From contig CP119311.1 of assembly GCA_029202545.1 (NCBI GenBank), forward strand, positions 5,518,001-5,582,000: a stretch of DNA of 64,000 nucleotides. The letters run 5' to 3'. Position 1 is the stretch's first letter. Each line of letters starts with the position of its first letter. Under the pieces are notes generated by a model. The model was given only the letters and a program-made list of their open reading frames with translations. It searched no databases and was not told the origin of the DNA. A program made the translations under genes and the position numbers. Shown piece by piece: positions 1-9,625 of this stretch. Origin of the DNA: Candidatus Pseudobacter hemicellulosilyticus (lineage in GTDB: Bacteria > Bacteroidota > Bacteroidia > Chitinophagales > Chitinophagaceae).

Positions 1-1203
1 CGCTACAATTTTGAATGGTATACCAATGCCGAATATGGGACCGACCTGAACACCGCCGGCTATTATGCCCGGGACAATATCAGGACCATGATCAACAATA
101 TCTGGCAGAAGGAATACAATGCCATTGCCAATATCAACAACCTCCTGAACCATATTGACGGAGGTCGCGGACTCTTCAACCAGGACAATTACCAGCTGAT
201 GAAAGGCGAAGCCCTCGGACTCCGCGCCTTCCTGCACTTTGACCTGCTGCGCATGTTCGGCCCTTCCTGGGTGACCGGGGCAGATAAACCGGCCATTCCT
301 TACGTGACGGCGTTCTCCGGCAAGCTGGTCACTCCTATCTCTTCTGTCAAAGCAGTAACGGACAGTATCCTCTCGGACCTGCACAGGTCCCTGGCCTTAC
401 TGGAAAAAGATGATCTCCGCAGCAGCTCACAGGATAATCCCTGGGTCAACAACCGCAAATGCCATTTCAACAAACTGGCGGCGCAGGCCCTGCTGGCAAG
501 GGTGTACCTCTATCGCGGAGAGGCCGCCAACGCCCTGCTCTATGCCAGCAACGTGATCAACTCCGGCAAGCTGGACTTTGTAAAGCCTGCCGCCCTGCAG
601 AACCGGCCTTTCGATTTCAGCTTTACGCCAGAGCAGGTCTTCTCCCTCAGCAAGTATGATATTACCCTCCTGTTCAACAAGTATTTCACCCAGAGCTATT
701 CCTCCCAGCTGACCAACGACTGCGGTAAAGCCTATGGCAATACACAGTCCGTGGAAAGGATCTATGAAGTAAGCGGCGGTAATTCATCGGACGTACGGTA
801 CAACAATATGTGGCTGGCGTATAACAGCTACTACTCTTTCAACCGGTACAACCAGGTGAATGCGCTGGAGATCAACCTGGTTCCCCTGATCCGCCTGCCA
901 GAGATGTACTATATCGCTGCAGAATGCAGTCCGCTGGAAGACGGCATTGAATACCTCAACACCGTGCGTAACAGACGCGGATTACTGCCGCTGCCTGTAC
1001 CGGCCGATAAAGCCGCTTTGCAGAACGAGGTGTTCAAAGAGTACCAGAAAGAATTCTATACCGAAGGCCAGCTCTTTTACTATTACAAAAGACTGAACAT
1101 GCCCGAGATGATGAAGTACAACAATATTGACAGGGTTTCCTCCGCTGCACCGGGTTATGTATTCCCTATCCCCGCAGAAGAGATCACACTGGGTAACCGA
1201 TAA
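1..1203 (+). CDS. SusD/RagB-family outer-membrane nutrient-binding lipoprotein (5' end outside window)
   Basis: The frame is open from the first base, so the signal peptide and N-terminus lie upstream of the window. The visible 400 residues fit a SusD-type helical (TPR-like) protein: an early stretch with ALGLRAFLHFDLLRMFG, the common SusD motif where a helix leads into the ligand-binding region, a later RLPEMYYIAAE segment, and a C-terminus with the typical F-P-I-P-x-E ending. SusD proteins sit on the cell surface, bind a glycan or peptide, and cap the SusC TonB-dependent channel. The SusC gene is presumably just upstream. The next gene follows after 11 bp, so this is very probably the start of the operon running to about 9.47 kb. 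Confidence 0.93.
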   Translation, partial: RYNFEWYTNAEYGTDLNTAGYYARDNIRTMINNIWQKEYNAIANINNLLNHIDGGRGLFNQDNYQLMKGEALGLRAFLHFDLLRMFGPSWVTGADKPAIPYVTAFSGKLVTPISSVKAVTDSILSDLHRSLALLEKDDLRSSSQDNPWVNNRKCHFNKLAAQALLARVYLYRGEAANALLYASNVINSGKLDFVKPAALQNRPFDFSFTPEQVFSLSKYDITLLFNKYFTQSYSSQLTNDCGKAYGNTQSVERIYEVSGGNSSDVRYNNMWLAYNSYYSFNRYNQVNALEINLVPLIRLPEMYYIAAECSPLEDGIEYLNTVRNRRGLLPLPVPADKAALQNEVFKEYQKEFYTEGQLFYYYKRLNMPEMMKYNNIDRVSSAAPGYVFPIPAEEITLGNR

Positions 1204-1214
1204 ACAGTCCGCAC

Positions 1215-2024
1215 ATGAAGCACAATCCTATCAGCATATGTAAACAAGGCGGCAAAAAGCTGCTGGTAGCAGCACTGCTGCTCACCAGCGGCATGCTCCT
1301 CTCCTGCCAGAAGGAAAAACTGCCGCCCCCTTCCTACCAGAACGGGGTCTGGTTCTACAAGGCCTATACCGGCAGCACAACCAGCAATACCGACCAGGAC
1401 CTCATCACCGCTTTTTCCCAGCAATATTCTTTTTACCTGAACGGTGATATCACCCGGGATACCATCTGGCTGCCGGAAGTAAGGGCCATGGGCCAGCCGG
1501 CGGACAGGACCAGGCGCATCAACCTGGTCAAAGTGGACAGCAATACCACCGCTATTGAAGGCACGCATTATATCCTGCTCAATGAAGGCATGCCCGCCGG
1601 TGAGATCAGCACCCGCCTGGGTGTGGTCCTGCTGCGCACAACGGACCAGCAGACTAAGACCTTCACGCTGGGACTGAGCCTGCAGCCTTCGGATGATTTT
1701 CCTGCGCAGCTGGCCAGGGATACGGTTTCCACCGACAGGACCTTTTTTCTGTCCACCCACTATACCATCAGATTTGATGATCAGCTGATCCAGCCGCCTT
1801 ACTGGAAAGACCTACAGATCTACTATGGCAGCTGGAGCAAGGCAAAAATGACCTTCATCTACAGTGTGATTGGTATTTACCCCGGCCTTGTACCGGTAAC
1901 AGCTGATGATGCCGAAATGCATTTCATGAATTACCTGAAAGTGCGCTCGGCCCTGGACAGCTATAACAAGGCCAATCCCACCAATCCGCTGAAAGATGAC
2001 AATGGTTACCAGATCTATTTCTAA
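1215..2024 (+). CDS. DUF4843 domain-containing lipoprotein
   Basis: This 269-residue protein has a lipoprotein signal peptide ending in a lipobox (LLSC, Cys at about residue 31), so it is predicted to be outer-membrane anchored. The body (FSQQYSFYLNGDITRDTIWLPEVRAMGQPADRTRRINL) matches DUF4843, a family of beta-rich lipoproteins found directly after SusD in many Bacteroidota uptake loci. Such accessory lipoproteins are generally taken to be surface substrate-binding or scaffold parts. No catalytic motif is visible. It lies 11 bp after the susD-like gene and 12 bp before the PKD-like gene, consistent with one transcript. Confidence 0.85.
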   Translation: MKHNPISICKQGGKKLLVAALLLTSGMLLSCQKEKLPPPSYQNGVWFYKAYTGSTTSNTDQDLITAFSQQYSFYLNGDITRDTIWLPEVRAMGQPADRTRRINLVKVDSNTTAIEGTHYILLNEGMPAGEISTRLGVVLLRTTDQQTKTFTLGLSLQPSDDFPAQLARDTVSTDRTFFLSTHYTIRFDDQLIQPPYWKDLQIYYGSWSKAKMTFIYSVIGIYPGLVPVTADDAEMHFMNYLKVRSALDSYNKANPTNPLKDDNGYQIYF

Positions 2025-2036
2025 TGCTTCACGCTA

Positions 2037-3515
2037 ATGCAACGCAACATGAACAAATACCGCTTTATGATAGGCCTTTGGCTGGCAGCAGGCGCCCTGC
2101 TGCTCAGCGCCTGCTTTAAGGACAAGGGCAATTATTCCTATACCACGCTTAATGACGTGCTGATCAGTATGCCGGATACCCTGCTGGTAAAACAGGGTGC
2201 GCAGCTGGAAGTTAACCCTGTTGTCAGCCAGCTGCTGAACAAGGAGGAAGACAGGCTGACCTATGAATGGGTGGTCACTGTGCCCGGCAGAACAGCCAGT
2301 GATTCCACCCTGGAAATACTGGCCACCACCAGGGACCTGAAAGTGGAGATCAATTATCAGTCGGGCCGCTACTACCCGCTCAACCTGAAGATCACGGACA
2401 ATGCCAGCGGCATTGTATACCGGAAGCAATCGCTCATGCGGGTGACCACTGATTTTGAACCCGGTTATCTCCTGCTGGAGAACGATGGGCTTACTGCCGA
2501 TCTCAGCTTTGTCAATACCGGCCGGGATGAAATACTCCGCCAGGTATTCTCCACCGCTAATCCGGGCATTACGCTGCCGGTATCGGCCCACCATGTCTAT
2601 GTGTGCGATTACCCGCTCTATACAGCTTCTGTTGGCTCCACCAGCTGGACCAACGCCCCCGGCACTATCACTGCCGTATTCGGCAGTGAGGAAGGATATA
2701 TCCTGGACTACAGGACCATGCGGGTAGCCACGCCCTATTCGTTATTCTTTACCACACCGCCGGCCGTAGTGGCGCCCGGTCATTTCCAGATGGATTCCGA
2801 ACAGCCCCCGGTTTTCCTGTCCATCAACAACGGCCAGCTGCACCGGATCTATTTTGCGCGGGGCCAGGCCCTGCTGGGCGACGCCTACCTGGCGCCGGAT
2901 GACAAAGGATATTTCCTGGCGCCCCATTGCGCCAATACCAGTTCTGTTTCCCTGTATTATGATCAGCGCAACAAACGCTTCCTGACAGAGAACTACCTCA
3001 ACCTCTACCTGGCCCCGGTGGTCAAAGGCGGCAGCTCGGGATTTGATCCGGCCAATGTCAGCGGCCAGCTGCTGGGCATGGGCCTGGGCAAGGACTGGGG
3101 CGATTTCTATGCCGTGTTCAAAGACGAGACCGGCGACGATTGTTATTTCTACACCTTCAGCTTTACCAATGCGCTGAAAGTGGACAAGATCAGCAGCAGT
3201 CCCGGTTTTGCCAATAGCCCCGCCATTTTGTTCAGCACCCTGCGCGACCAGGTCTACTATGCCGATGGCAACAAACTCTACCTCTATGATATTGCCGCCA
3301 ATTTCTCCCGCGTACTCTATGAATTTCCTGCCGGAGAAAATACCAGCGCCCTGATGCTGCAGGATGGCAATACCCTGGTAGCAGCCACCTGGGATGGCGC
3401 AGAAGGAAGGCTCTACAAATTGGGACTGGATGCTTCCGGCAGTGTGATCGGCGGCGCCTACCAGAAAAAATATACCGGCTTTGGCAAGATCATTCACCTG
3501 AAGTATAAAAAATAA
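2037..3515 (+). CDS. PKD-like family surface lipoprotein
   Basis: The 492-residue product begins with a lipoprotein signal (ALLLSAC, Cys at about residue 26) followed by KDKGNYSY, the usual opening of the PKD-like lipoproteins in SusC/D-DUF4843 loci. The N-terminal 120 residues look like an Ig/PKD-type beta domain (TYEWVVTVPG, YPLNLKITDNASGI). The remainder is a repetitive beta-rich region that could form a propeller (VYYADGNKLYLYDI, NTLVAATWDGAEGRLYKL). A second in-frame ATG lies four codons downstream (2049), and either start gives a good signal peptide. Its stop overlaps the next start by one base (TAATG), so translation is coupled to the metalloprotease gene. The ligand is unknown. Confidence 0.82.
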   Translation: MQRNMNKYRFMIGLWLAAGALLLSACFKDKGNYSYTTLNDVLISMPDTLLVKQGAQLEVNPVVSQLLNKEEDRLTYEWVVTVPGRTASDSTLEILATTRDLKVEINYQSGRYYPLNLKITDNASGIVYRKQSLMRVTTDFEPGYLLLENDGLTADLSFVNTGRDEILRQVFSTANPGITLPVSAHHVYVCDYPLYTASVGSTSWTNAPGTITAVFGSEEGYILDYRTMRVATPYSLFFTTPPAVVAPGHFQMDSEQPPVFLSINNGQLHRIYFARGQALLGDAYLAPDDKGYFLAPHCANTSSVSLYYDQRNKRFLTENYLNLYLAPVVKGGSSGFDPANVSGQLLGMGLGKDWGDFYAVFKDETGDDCYFYTFSFTNALKVDKISSSPGFANSPAILFSTLRDQVYYADGNKLYLYDIAANFSRVLYEFPAGENTSALMLQDGNTLVAATWDGAEGRLYKLGLDASGSVIGGAYQKKYTGFGKIIHLKYKK

Positions 3516-5791
3516 TGAGCCGATTGCTGACAAAAGGATTGTTGACGGGCGGCCTGTTCCTGCAGCTTGTTGGGAGTTTGCAGGCGCAGCCCCCGGCAGC
3601 AATAAGCATAACAAGGACCGGCGACAGTATCTGGCTCACTATTCCGGAGCCACTGCTGGACCGGCAATGGCTGGTAGTGAACCGGCTGCTGACCGCCAAT
3701 GCGGGCAGCAGCCAGTTTGCGGACGATCAGCTGGGTACTGAGAAAGTGATCAGCTTTCATAAAAAGGGGACTGCCATTGACATACAGGTCCATGACTATA
3801 CAGTGTATAGTCCGCAGGCCGGATCCCCCATGGCCAGGGCGGTTGAACGCAATAACCAGCCGCCCGCGCTGGCCAGTCTTCCTTTAGCAGCTGCAAGACA
3901 GGGGAACTGTATTGAGGTCAGCGCCTTCCTGAAGACCAGTAAGCTCTTTTATAATGATGCAGTGAGCGTAGGCAGGATAGATAGCAGGGAAGAACTGGTG
4001 GGCATCACTGCGCAGCGGCTGCCGCAAGGGACCGATAAAACGCCGGCCGATGTGTACAGCACTTTGTTCCTTCTCCCCAAAACACCTATGCATGCCCGTA
4101 TCATTGACGAGCGGGTGGGTTATTTCCGGACCAGCTACCGTAACCTATCCTCTCCCGATCATGCAGGCAGCCTGCAGGAGCTGGTTTGCCGCTGGCGACT
4201 GGAACCCGCCCCCGGAGACCTGGCTAAATACCGCAAGGGCATCCTGGTGGAACCGGTTCGTCCCATTGTTTTCTATATTGACCCCGCCACCCCCAAAGCC
4301 TGGGTTCCCTGGTTGTTACAGGGCATCAACGACTGGCAGGCTGCTTTTGAACAGGCAGGTTTTAAAAATGCCATCATCGGCAAAGAAGCGCCGGCCAATG
4401 ATCCCGACTGGCAGCTGGCTTCCTGCCGCGCAGCCATCATCTATAAACCTTCGCTCACAGAGAATGCCTTTGGTCCCAATGTGCATGATCCGCGCAGCGG
4501 AGAGATCATCCAGGCGCATGTGAACTGGCACCACAATATCCTCGGCTGGCTGCAGGCCATGTACCTGGTACAGACCGCCGCCACCGAGCCCGCCGCCCGC
4601 AGCGCTGCTTTTGACGATGCACTGCTGGGCCGGCTGATCCGCAGCATTGCCTGCCATGAAGTGGGTCATGCCCTCGGCCTCACGCATAATTTTGGCTCCA
4701 GCGCCACCGTACCTGTGGATTCCCTCCGCAGCAACCAGTGGTTGCAGCAACATGGACAATGCCCCTCCATCATGGACTATGCCCGCTTCAATTATGTGGC
4801 ACAGCCAGGCGACGACGTATTGCCGGAGAACATGCTGCCACGTATTGGCGACTATGATAAATGGGCCATTGAATGGGGTTATCGCTCCTGGCCGGCTTTC
4901 GCCAGCGAAGAAGCAGAAAAAGCTTTCCTCAATCAGTGGGTGCGCAGCAAAACAACCGACCCTAAACTGGTATGGGGCAATGGGGAAAGTATTCCCGGCG
5001 GTTCCGATCCCGCCACCCAGCGGGAAGACCTGGGCAATGACCCGCTGCTGGCAGGCGCCTATGGCATTGCCAACCTGCAACGCATAGTTCCCCAACTCAG
5101 GGAATGGCTCAGCAATGCAGCTGGTGATGATACACAACTGCGCCGCGTATACCGCGAGATACTGGGCGCCACACCCAATGGCGCTCCCCTGGGCCAGTAC
5201 AGCTATTATATCAGTAATGCCGCCACGCTGATTGGCGGTGTATACCATAAACCACTGGTAACAGAAGATACCATCCCTGTGAAAACCTATCCTACCCCCC
5301 GGCAGCAAAGGATGGCGCTGGATTTCCTGGACAGACACCTGTTCCAGACACCGCACTGGTTGCTGGAACCCGGCCTGTTGCAGCAAACAGGCAGCGCACC
5401 TTTGATCCTGCTGGGGACCTTGCAGCATGCCACCCTGGTCCAGCTCTTTTCCCGGATCGGCAACCTGCAAACAGCAGAAGCGCTCTATGGCCCGCAGGTA
5501 TTCAGTACAGCTGAACTGCTGGACAGCCTGCGCACACTGATCTGGTGCGAGCTGGACAGCCGGCAGCCCATTGATATTTACCGGCGCAGTTTGCAGAATA
5601 TCTTCATCAACTCCCTGGGCCGGGTGATGAATACACCGGATGGTACCGATACCTATGCCATGGCGCAGGGGATATTGAAAAAGATCCGGACAGACGCAGC
5701 AGCCTATAGCGCGCAATGTACAGATACCGCCACCAGTGATCACCTGCTGGCAGTACAAAGAAGGATCGACAAAGTGCTCCACAACAAATAA
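3515..5791 (+). CDS. Zinc-dependent metalloprotease (DUF5117/DUF4953-type, intact HExxHxxGxxH site)
   Basis: This 758-residue protein has a Sec signal peptide ending near LQA-QP and is predicted to be exported. Residues 381-391 carry the metzincin-type zinc site HEVGHALGLTH, with His381, His385 and His391 as ligands and Glu382 as the general base. About 30 residues later comes PSIMDY, a plausible Met-turn. The N-terminal 200 residues resemble the DUF5118/DUF5117 region that precedes the DUF4953 catalytic part in this family. Proteases of this family often accompany SusC/SusD loci, which points to a peptide or protein substrate. The start codon overlaps the upstream stop and the stop codon overlaps the next start. 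The gene is followed by a paralogue that has lost the zinc site. Confidence 0.92.
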   Translation: MSRLLTKGLLTGGLFLQLVGSLQAQPPAAISITRTGDSIWLTIPEPLLDRQWLVVNRLLTANAGSSQFADDQLGTEKVISFHKKGTAIDIQVHDYTVYSPQAGSPMARAVERNNQPPALASLPLAAARQGNCIEVSAFLKTSKLFYNDAVSVGRIDSREELVGITAQRLPQGTDKTPADVYSTLFLLPKTPMHARIIDERVGYFRTSYRNLSSPDHAGSLQELVCRWRLEPAPGDLAKYRKGILVEPVRPIVFYIDPATPKAWVPWLLQGINDWQAAFEQAGFKNAIIGKEAPANDPDWQLASCRAAIIYKPSLTENAFGPNVHDPRSGEIIQAHVNWHHNILGWLQAMYLVQTAATEPAARSAAFDDALLGRLIRSIACHEVGHALGLTHNFGSSATVPVDSLRSNQWLQQHGQCPSIMDYARFNYVAQPGDDVLPENMLPRIGDYDKWAIEWGYRSWPAFASEEAEKAFLNQWVRSKTTDPKLVWGNGESIPGGSDPATQREDLGNDPLLAGAYGIANLQRIVPQLREWLSNAAGDDTQLRRVYREILGATPNGAPLGQYSYYISNAATLIGGVYHKPLVTEDTIPVKTYPTPRQQRMALDFLDRHLFQTPHWLLEPGLLQQTGSAPLILLGTLQHATLVQLFSRIGNLQTAEALYGPQVFSTAELLDSLRTLIWCELDSRQPIDIYRRSLQNIFINSLGRVMNTPDGTDTYAMAQGILKKIRTDAAAYSAQCTDTATSDHLLAVQRRIDKVLHNK

Positions 5792-8205
5792 TGAACCCGT
5801 TCATCATGAAACCATTCATCGCCACGGCCACGCTTTCTTTTTTGCTGGCCGGGGTACAGGCACAATCCGCCAACCCGATACCTCCTGCGCCGACCAAAGA
5901 TCAGCAGGCGCTTATCAGTACACAGAAAACCGATAGCAGCGGGCAGCCTGGCAGTTATGCCGCCCTCCTGGGGGCCCATCCCATTACCCGCAGCGGCATC
6001 CTCACCCTGCATACCGTGGACAACCACCAGTATATGGAATTGCCGCCGGCTATGCTGCAACGCAGCTGGCTGCTGGTGAACCGCGTGGCCGGCACTTTTG
6101 CTGAAAGCGGTTACGGCGCCGACGACCTGCTGGGTGAAAGCAGGATGCTGCAGTTCAGCATGGAGAAAGACCAGTCCGTGGCATTACAGGTGTTGTCCTT
6201 CGTCAACAACCCGGGTGATACCAGCAATGCCATGAATAAAGCTGTGAGCCAATCCAACCAGCAGCCCGTGGTCAGCAGCTTCCCGGTAAAGGCCATTGCT
6301 CCTTCCGGCAACCTGCTGATAGAAATAACGGAATGGCTGGCAGGCAGCGCCCCGCTCTTTCCCGGTGCTGCCAAAGGCAGTCCTGAACTTCGTGTGGATC
6401 AACAAAGCATGGAGATAGTGGTCGGCAGACAGGTCCCTCCGCCACCACGCAATGGCGCCTGGGTCAGTGGCGACAAAGACCGGCCCACCATCACTGTCAG
6501 CACTACGCTCCTGCTGCTGCCGGAAACGCCCTGGACGGCGCGACAGCTGGACCCGCGCATTGGCTATAGCAGTATAGGACAAACGAATTTCCCCTTCAAC
6601 CGGGCCGCCCGGGAACAACAGCTGGTCCGCCGCTGGCGGCTGCAGCCAGCACCGGCCGACAGGGCCCGCTATGCGCAGGGAAAGCTGGTAAACCCCGAAA
6701 CGCCCATCATCATTTATATTGATCCGGCCACACCGGCCAAATGGATCCCCTATTTTGAACAGGCGGTGAACGACTGGCAGCCGGCCTTTGAAAAAGCCGG
6801 CTTCAAAAATGCTATCCAGGCCCGGCGTTTACCGGCAGGTGATAGCAGCTGGTCGCTCCAGCGATGCCCTGCCGCTATTGTATACAAAACAAGCTCCGCC
6901 GGTAAAGACCAGGACCTGCCCCTCGTTGATCCGCGCAGCGGCGAGATCATCCAATGCCATATCAACTGGCTCCACGATCAACTGGACGATCTCCATGACC
7001 TGTACATGGCGCAGGCAGGCCCCAATGATCCCACCGCCCGCAGCATGCAGTTCCCTGATGCACTGATGGGCCGGTTGATCCGCAGCACCTGTGCCCGCTA
7101 TATTGGCAATGCCCTGGGCCTGACCGATAACCTTTTTGCCAGCAGCACCGTGCCGGTGGCCAGCCTGCGCAATGCCAGCTGGCTGCGGACGCATGGACAT
7201 TCCCCTTCCATCATGGATGAAGCGCTTGTCAACTTTGTAGCGCAACCGGAAGATGGCGTTACTCCTGCCAACCTGCTGGCCCGCATCGGTGAATATGATA
7301 GCTGGGCTATTGAATGGGGCTATCGCTGGTGGCCGGAAACGGTATCAGCGGATTCACTGGTTGCCTGGACCGCCAGTCGTCGGGCAACACAGTATGGATA
7401 TTTTGGGACGAACCAAAAAGGATACCTGGACAATACGATACAGTTAACCGACCTGGGCAACGATCCCATCAGCGCCGGCCGCTATGGCATTGCCAACCTG
7501 CAACGGGTAGCCAAAGGGCTGTTGCAATGGACCCGGCAGCCCAATACGGATTACAGCAACCTGCAACGCGGTTTTCGCAGTATCCTGGGCAGCACCAGCC
7601 AGGGTGAGCCTGATGGACAGCTGGCCCGCTGCCTGCTGCCTGTAGCCCGGCTGGTGGGCGGCACAAATGCAATTCCGCCGCTGGTAGACCAGGACAGCAG
7701 CAGCTTCTATGTGCCGCCAGCCACCCAGCGCGCTGCGGTGGACTTCCTGCACCGGCAGCTGTTCACCACACCGCAGTGGCTGCTGCGCCCGGAGATCTTT
7801 TCCCGCACCGGCGATAGCCCGCTGGCCATGATCGGCAGCCTGCAAACCTATATCCTCAAAATGCTGCTGGGCAGCGGCCTGCAAAACCTTTACCGGCAGG
7901 AAGCCCTGCTGACCACGGAAGGTTATACCGCCAGCCAACTGTTGCAGGACCTGCAAAAAGGGATCTGGGAAGAATTGCAAAATGGACAGCCCATTGATAT
8001 TTACCGGAGAAGGTTGCAGAATCTGTATGTGGCTACGTTAACCCCGGCCCTAAAAACCACCGAGCCCGGTGATCTGCCCGGCATCATTCTTCAGCACCTG
8101 AAAACCCTGCGGGAGCAACTGAAAAAAGCAGTGGTCCATGATCCCGTAACCAGCTGGCACCTGGAAGGGCTGATCAGCAGGCTGGATGAAGCACTGGCGC
8201 CCTGA
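5791..8205 (+). CDS. Metalloprotease paralogue with a destroyed zinc site (predicted pseudoprotease)
   Basis: The 804-residue product aligns over its whole length with the preceding metalloprotease, sharing for example P-x-x-x-IYIDPATP, NDWQ-x-AFE-x-AGFKNAI, DPRSGEIIQ and the C-terminal GQPIDIYRR. It has its own signal peptide (AGVQAQS). At the catalytic motif, however, it reads ARYIGNALGLTD: the three His ligands become Arg436, Asn440 and Asp446, and the general base Glu becomes Tyr437. The SIMD Met-turn remains. The frame is intact with no premature stop and no visible decay, so this looks like a maintained non-catalytic protein, not a decaying gene. It starts on the last base of the upstream stop, so equal production with the active enzyme is likely. 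A role as partner, substrate-binding subunit or inhibitor is inference. Confidence 0.88.
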   Translation: MNPFIMKPFIATATLSFLLAGVQAQSANPIPPAPTKDQQALISTQKTDSSGQPGSYAALLGAHPITRSGILTLHTVDNHQYMELPPAMLQRSWLLVNRVAGTFAESGYGADDLLGESRMLQFSMEKDQSVALQVLSFVNNPGDTSNAMNKAVSQSNQQPVVSSFPVKAIAPSGNLLIEITEWLAGSAPLFPGAAKGSPELRVDQQSMEIVVGRQVPPPPRNGAWVSGDKDRPTITVSTTLLLLPETPWTARQLDPRIGYSSIGQTNFPFNRAAREQQLVRRWRLQPAPADRARYAQGKLVNPETPIIIYIDPATPAKWIPYFEQAVNDWQPAFEKAGFKNAIQARRLPAGDSSWSLQRCPAAIVYKTSSAGKDQDLPLVDPRSGEIIQCHINWLHDQLDDLHDLYMAQAGPNDPTARSMQFPDALMGRLIRSTCARYIGNALGLTDNLFASSTVPVASLRNASWLRTHGHSPSIMDEALVNFVAQPEDGVTPANLLARIGEYDSWAIEWGYRWWPETVSADSLVAWTASRRATQYGYFGTNQKGYLDNTIQLTDLGNDPISAGRYGIANLQRVAKGLLQWTRQPNTDYSNLQRGFRSILGSTSQGEPDGQLARCLLPVARLVGGTNAIPPLVDQDSSSFYVPPATQRAAVDFLHRQLFTTPQWLLRPEIFSRTGDSPLAMIGSLQTYILKMLLGSGLQNLYRQEALLTTEGYTASQLLQDLQKGIWEELQNGQPIDIYRRRLQNLYVATLTPALKTTEPGDLPGIILQHLKTLREQLKKAVVHDPVTSWHLEGLISRLDEALAP

Positions 8206-8231
8206 TATTCTTTAGTCATAAAATCTCTGTA

Positions 8232-9467
8232 ATGCACCTGTTATACCGCATCAGCTGTTTTTGTTTGCTATTATCCACTTCCTTGTCTGGCACAGCACAG
8301 GAAGGCATCCACTTTATCCATGGCCTGAGCTGGCAGCAGATCAGGGAAAAAGCAAGGACCGAACGAAAATACATCCTGGTGGACTGTCATGCCACCTGGT
8401 GTGGGCCCTGCCGGCAGATGGAGCAGGATATCTTCCCGCTGCCCGAAGTTGGCGCTTTCTTCAACGCCCATTTCATCAATGTAAAAGTGCAGCTGGATAA
8501 AACTGCCAGGGACAACGAGGAAGTGAAAGCCTGGTATGCGGACAGCAGGCAGATAGCGGAGCAATACAAGGTCCGTGTACTGCCCACCTTCCTGTTCTTT
8601 GGTCCTGATGGCGAGCTGGTACACCAGCAGCCCGGCGCCACCAACCGTGCGGCCGATTTCCTTCAACTGGGCAGGCAGGCACTGGACAGTAACCAGCAGG
8701 CATATACGCTATTGAGAAAAGCCGCTGCGCAGCAACTGACAGCGGATCAATTGCGGGAAACAGCCATCTATTTCCTGAACCTCCAGGAACCGGCCCCCGC
8801 CATTGAGCTGTCCAATAGCTATATGGCTGGTCTCTCGCGCCCTTTTGATGCAGCTGCCATCCGTTTTATCGCCCCTTTTGTACAAAGCAGCGCCAGCATG
8901 GGTTTCAGGTTATACCAGGAAGATACTGCCGCTGTCAATGCCGTGCTGGGTCCTAATGTGGCGCAGGAAAAACTGCGGCATATTCTCTGGAAAGAATATT
9001 TCCAGGAGCCCGCCCGGGCTGATGAAGCACCCGACTGGAAGGCCATCCACAAACAGGCATCGGCCCGCTACCCGGCACTGGCGGGCATGATCAGTAAAAT
9101 GGCGGCGGAAGGGGAAGTCAATTACTACCTGTCGCGCCAGGATACGGCCCGGTATCTGAAAGCGGTGGTTCATTATGTCAGTCGCTACAAAAAAGAACTA
9201 TCCGTCTGGGAAAGAAATGGTGCGGCTATCAACCTGGCGCAACGGACCAGCCACCTGGGCCTGCTGAAAAAGGCATTGGGCTGGATGGAGCCATGCGATC
9301 CCACTGACGCCAGCCAGTTACAGACCCGCGCCCAGTTGCTTTACCAACTGGGACGCCGGACCGAAGCCATGAGCCTGCTCAACAAAGCCCTGGCCCAGGC
9401 TGCTTCCTACCAGCGGGCCGACCTGGAGAAGCTGTACCAAAAAATGGAGCAGCAGCAGCCTTTATGA
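8232..9467 (+). CDS. Thioredoxin-domain protein with C-terminal helical (TPR-like) region
   Basis: The 411-residue protein starts with a signal peptide (SLSGTAQEG) and a thioredoxin fold of about 130 residues containing WCGPC, with Cys57 and Cys60 forming the redox pair. A cis-Pro (VRVLPTFLFF) follows at the expected distance. The C-terminal 230 residues are helix-rich and end in a TPR-like repeat (AQLLYQLGRRTEAMSLLNKALAQ). It is probably a periplasmic disulfide oxidoreductase or reductase. It lies 26 bp after the pseudoprotease and closes the uptake operon. A role in maintaining exported protein thiols of the locus is inferred from position only. Confidence 0.85.
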   Translation: MHLLYRISCFCLLLSTSLSGTAQEGIHFIHGLSWQQIREKARTERKYILVDCHATWCGPCRQMEQDIFPLPEVGAFFNAHFINVKVQLDKTARDNEEVKAWYADSRQIAEQYKVRVLPTFLFFGPDGELVHQQPGATNRAADFLQLGRQALDSNQQAYTLLRKAAAQQLTADQLRETAIYFLNLQEPAPAIELSNSYMAGLSRPFDAAAIRFIAPFVQSSASMGFRLYQEDTAAVNAVLGPNVAQEKLRHILWKEYFQEPARADEAPDWKAIHKQASARYPALAGMISKMAAEGEVNYYLSRQDTARYLKAVVHYVSRYKKELSVWERNGAAINLAQRTSHLGLLKKALGWMEPCDPTDASQLQTRAQLLYQLGRRTEAMSLLNKALAQAASYQRADLEKLYQKMEQQQPL

Positions 9468-9597
9468 GCAACCAGGTCAATGAACACAAGGCTTGCCGTA
9501 AGGATGGCAGGGGCCTGGAGCGAACAAGCATGTCTTATAATTGTCCAGGTAACAACAATTATGTCTGGTAGGACATAGTAGTTTTGGGTGATGCCAT

Positions 9598-9605
9598 TAT
9601 ATTTG
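9598..9605 (+). promoter_or_regulatory. Bacteroidota -7 promoter box (TATATTTG)
   Basis: TATATTTG matches the TAnnTTTG consensus of the Bacteroidota primary sigma factor and lies 20 bp before the ATG at 9626. A TTTG run at 9583-9586 is too close to be a standard -33 element. This marks the start of a transcription unit separate from the uptake operon. Confidence 0.55.
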
Positions 9606-9625
9606 CAGCCTAACCTTGTACATCA

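Noticed and set aside
4316..5782. Long open frame (488 codons) antisense to the metalloprotease
   Set aside because: It lies entirely opposite a gene with clear motifs; the translation is Gly/Gln/Ile-rich without domains, a by-product of codon bias on the coding strand.
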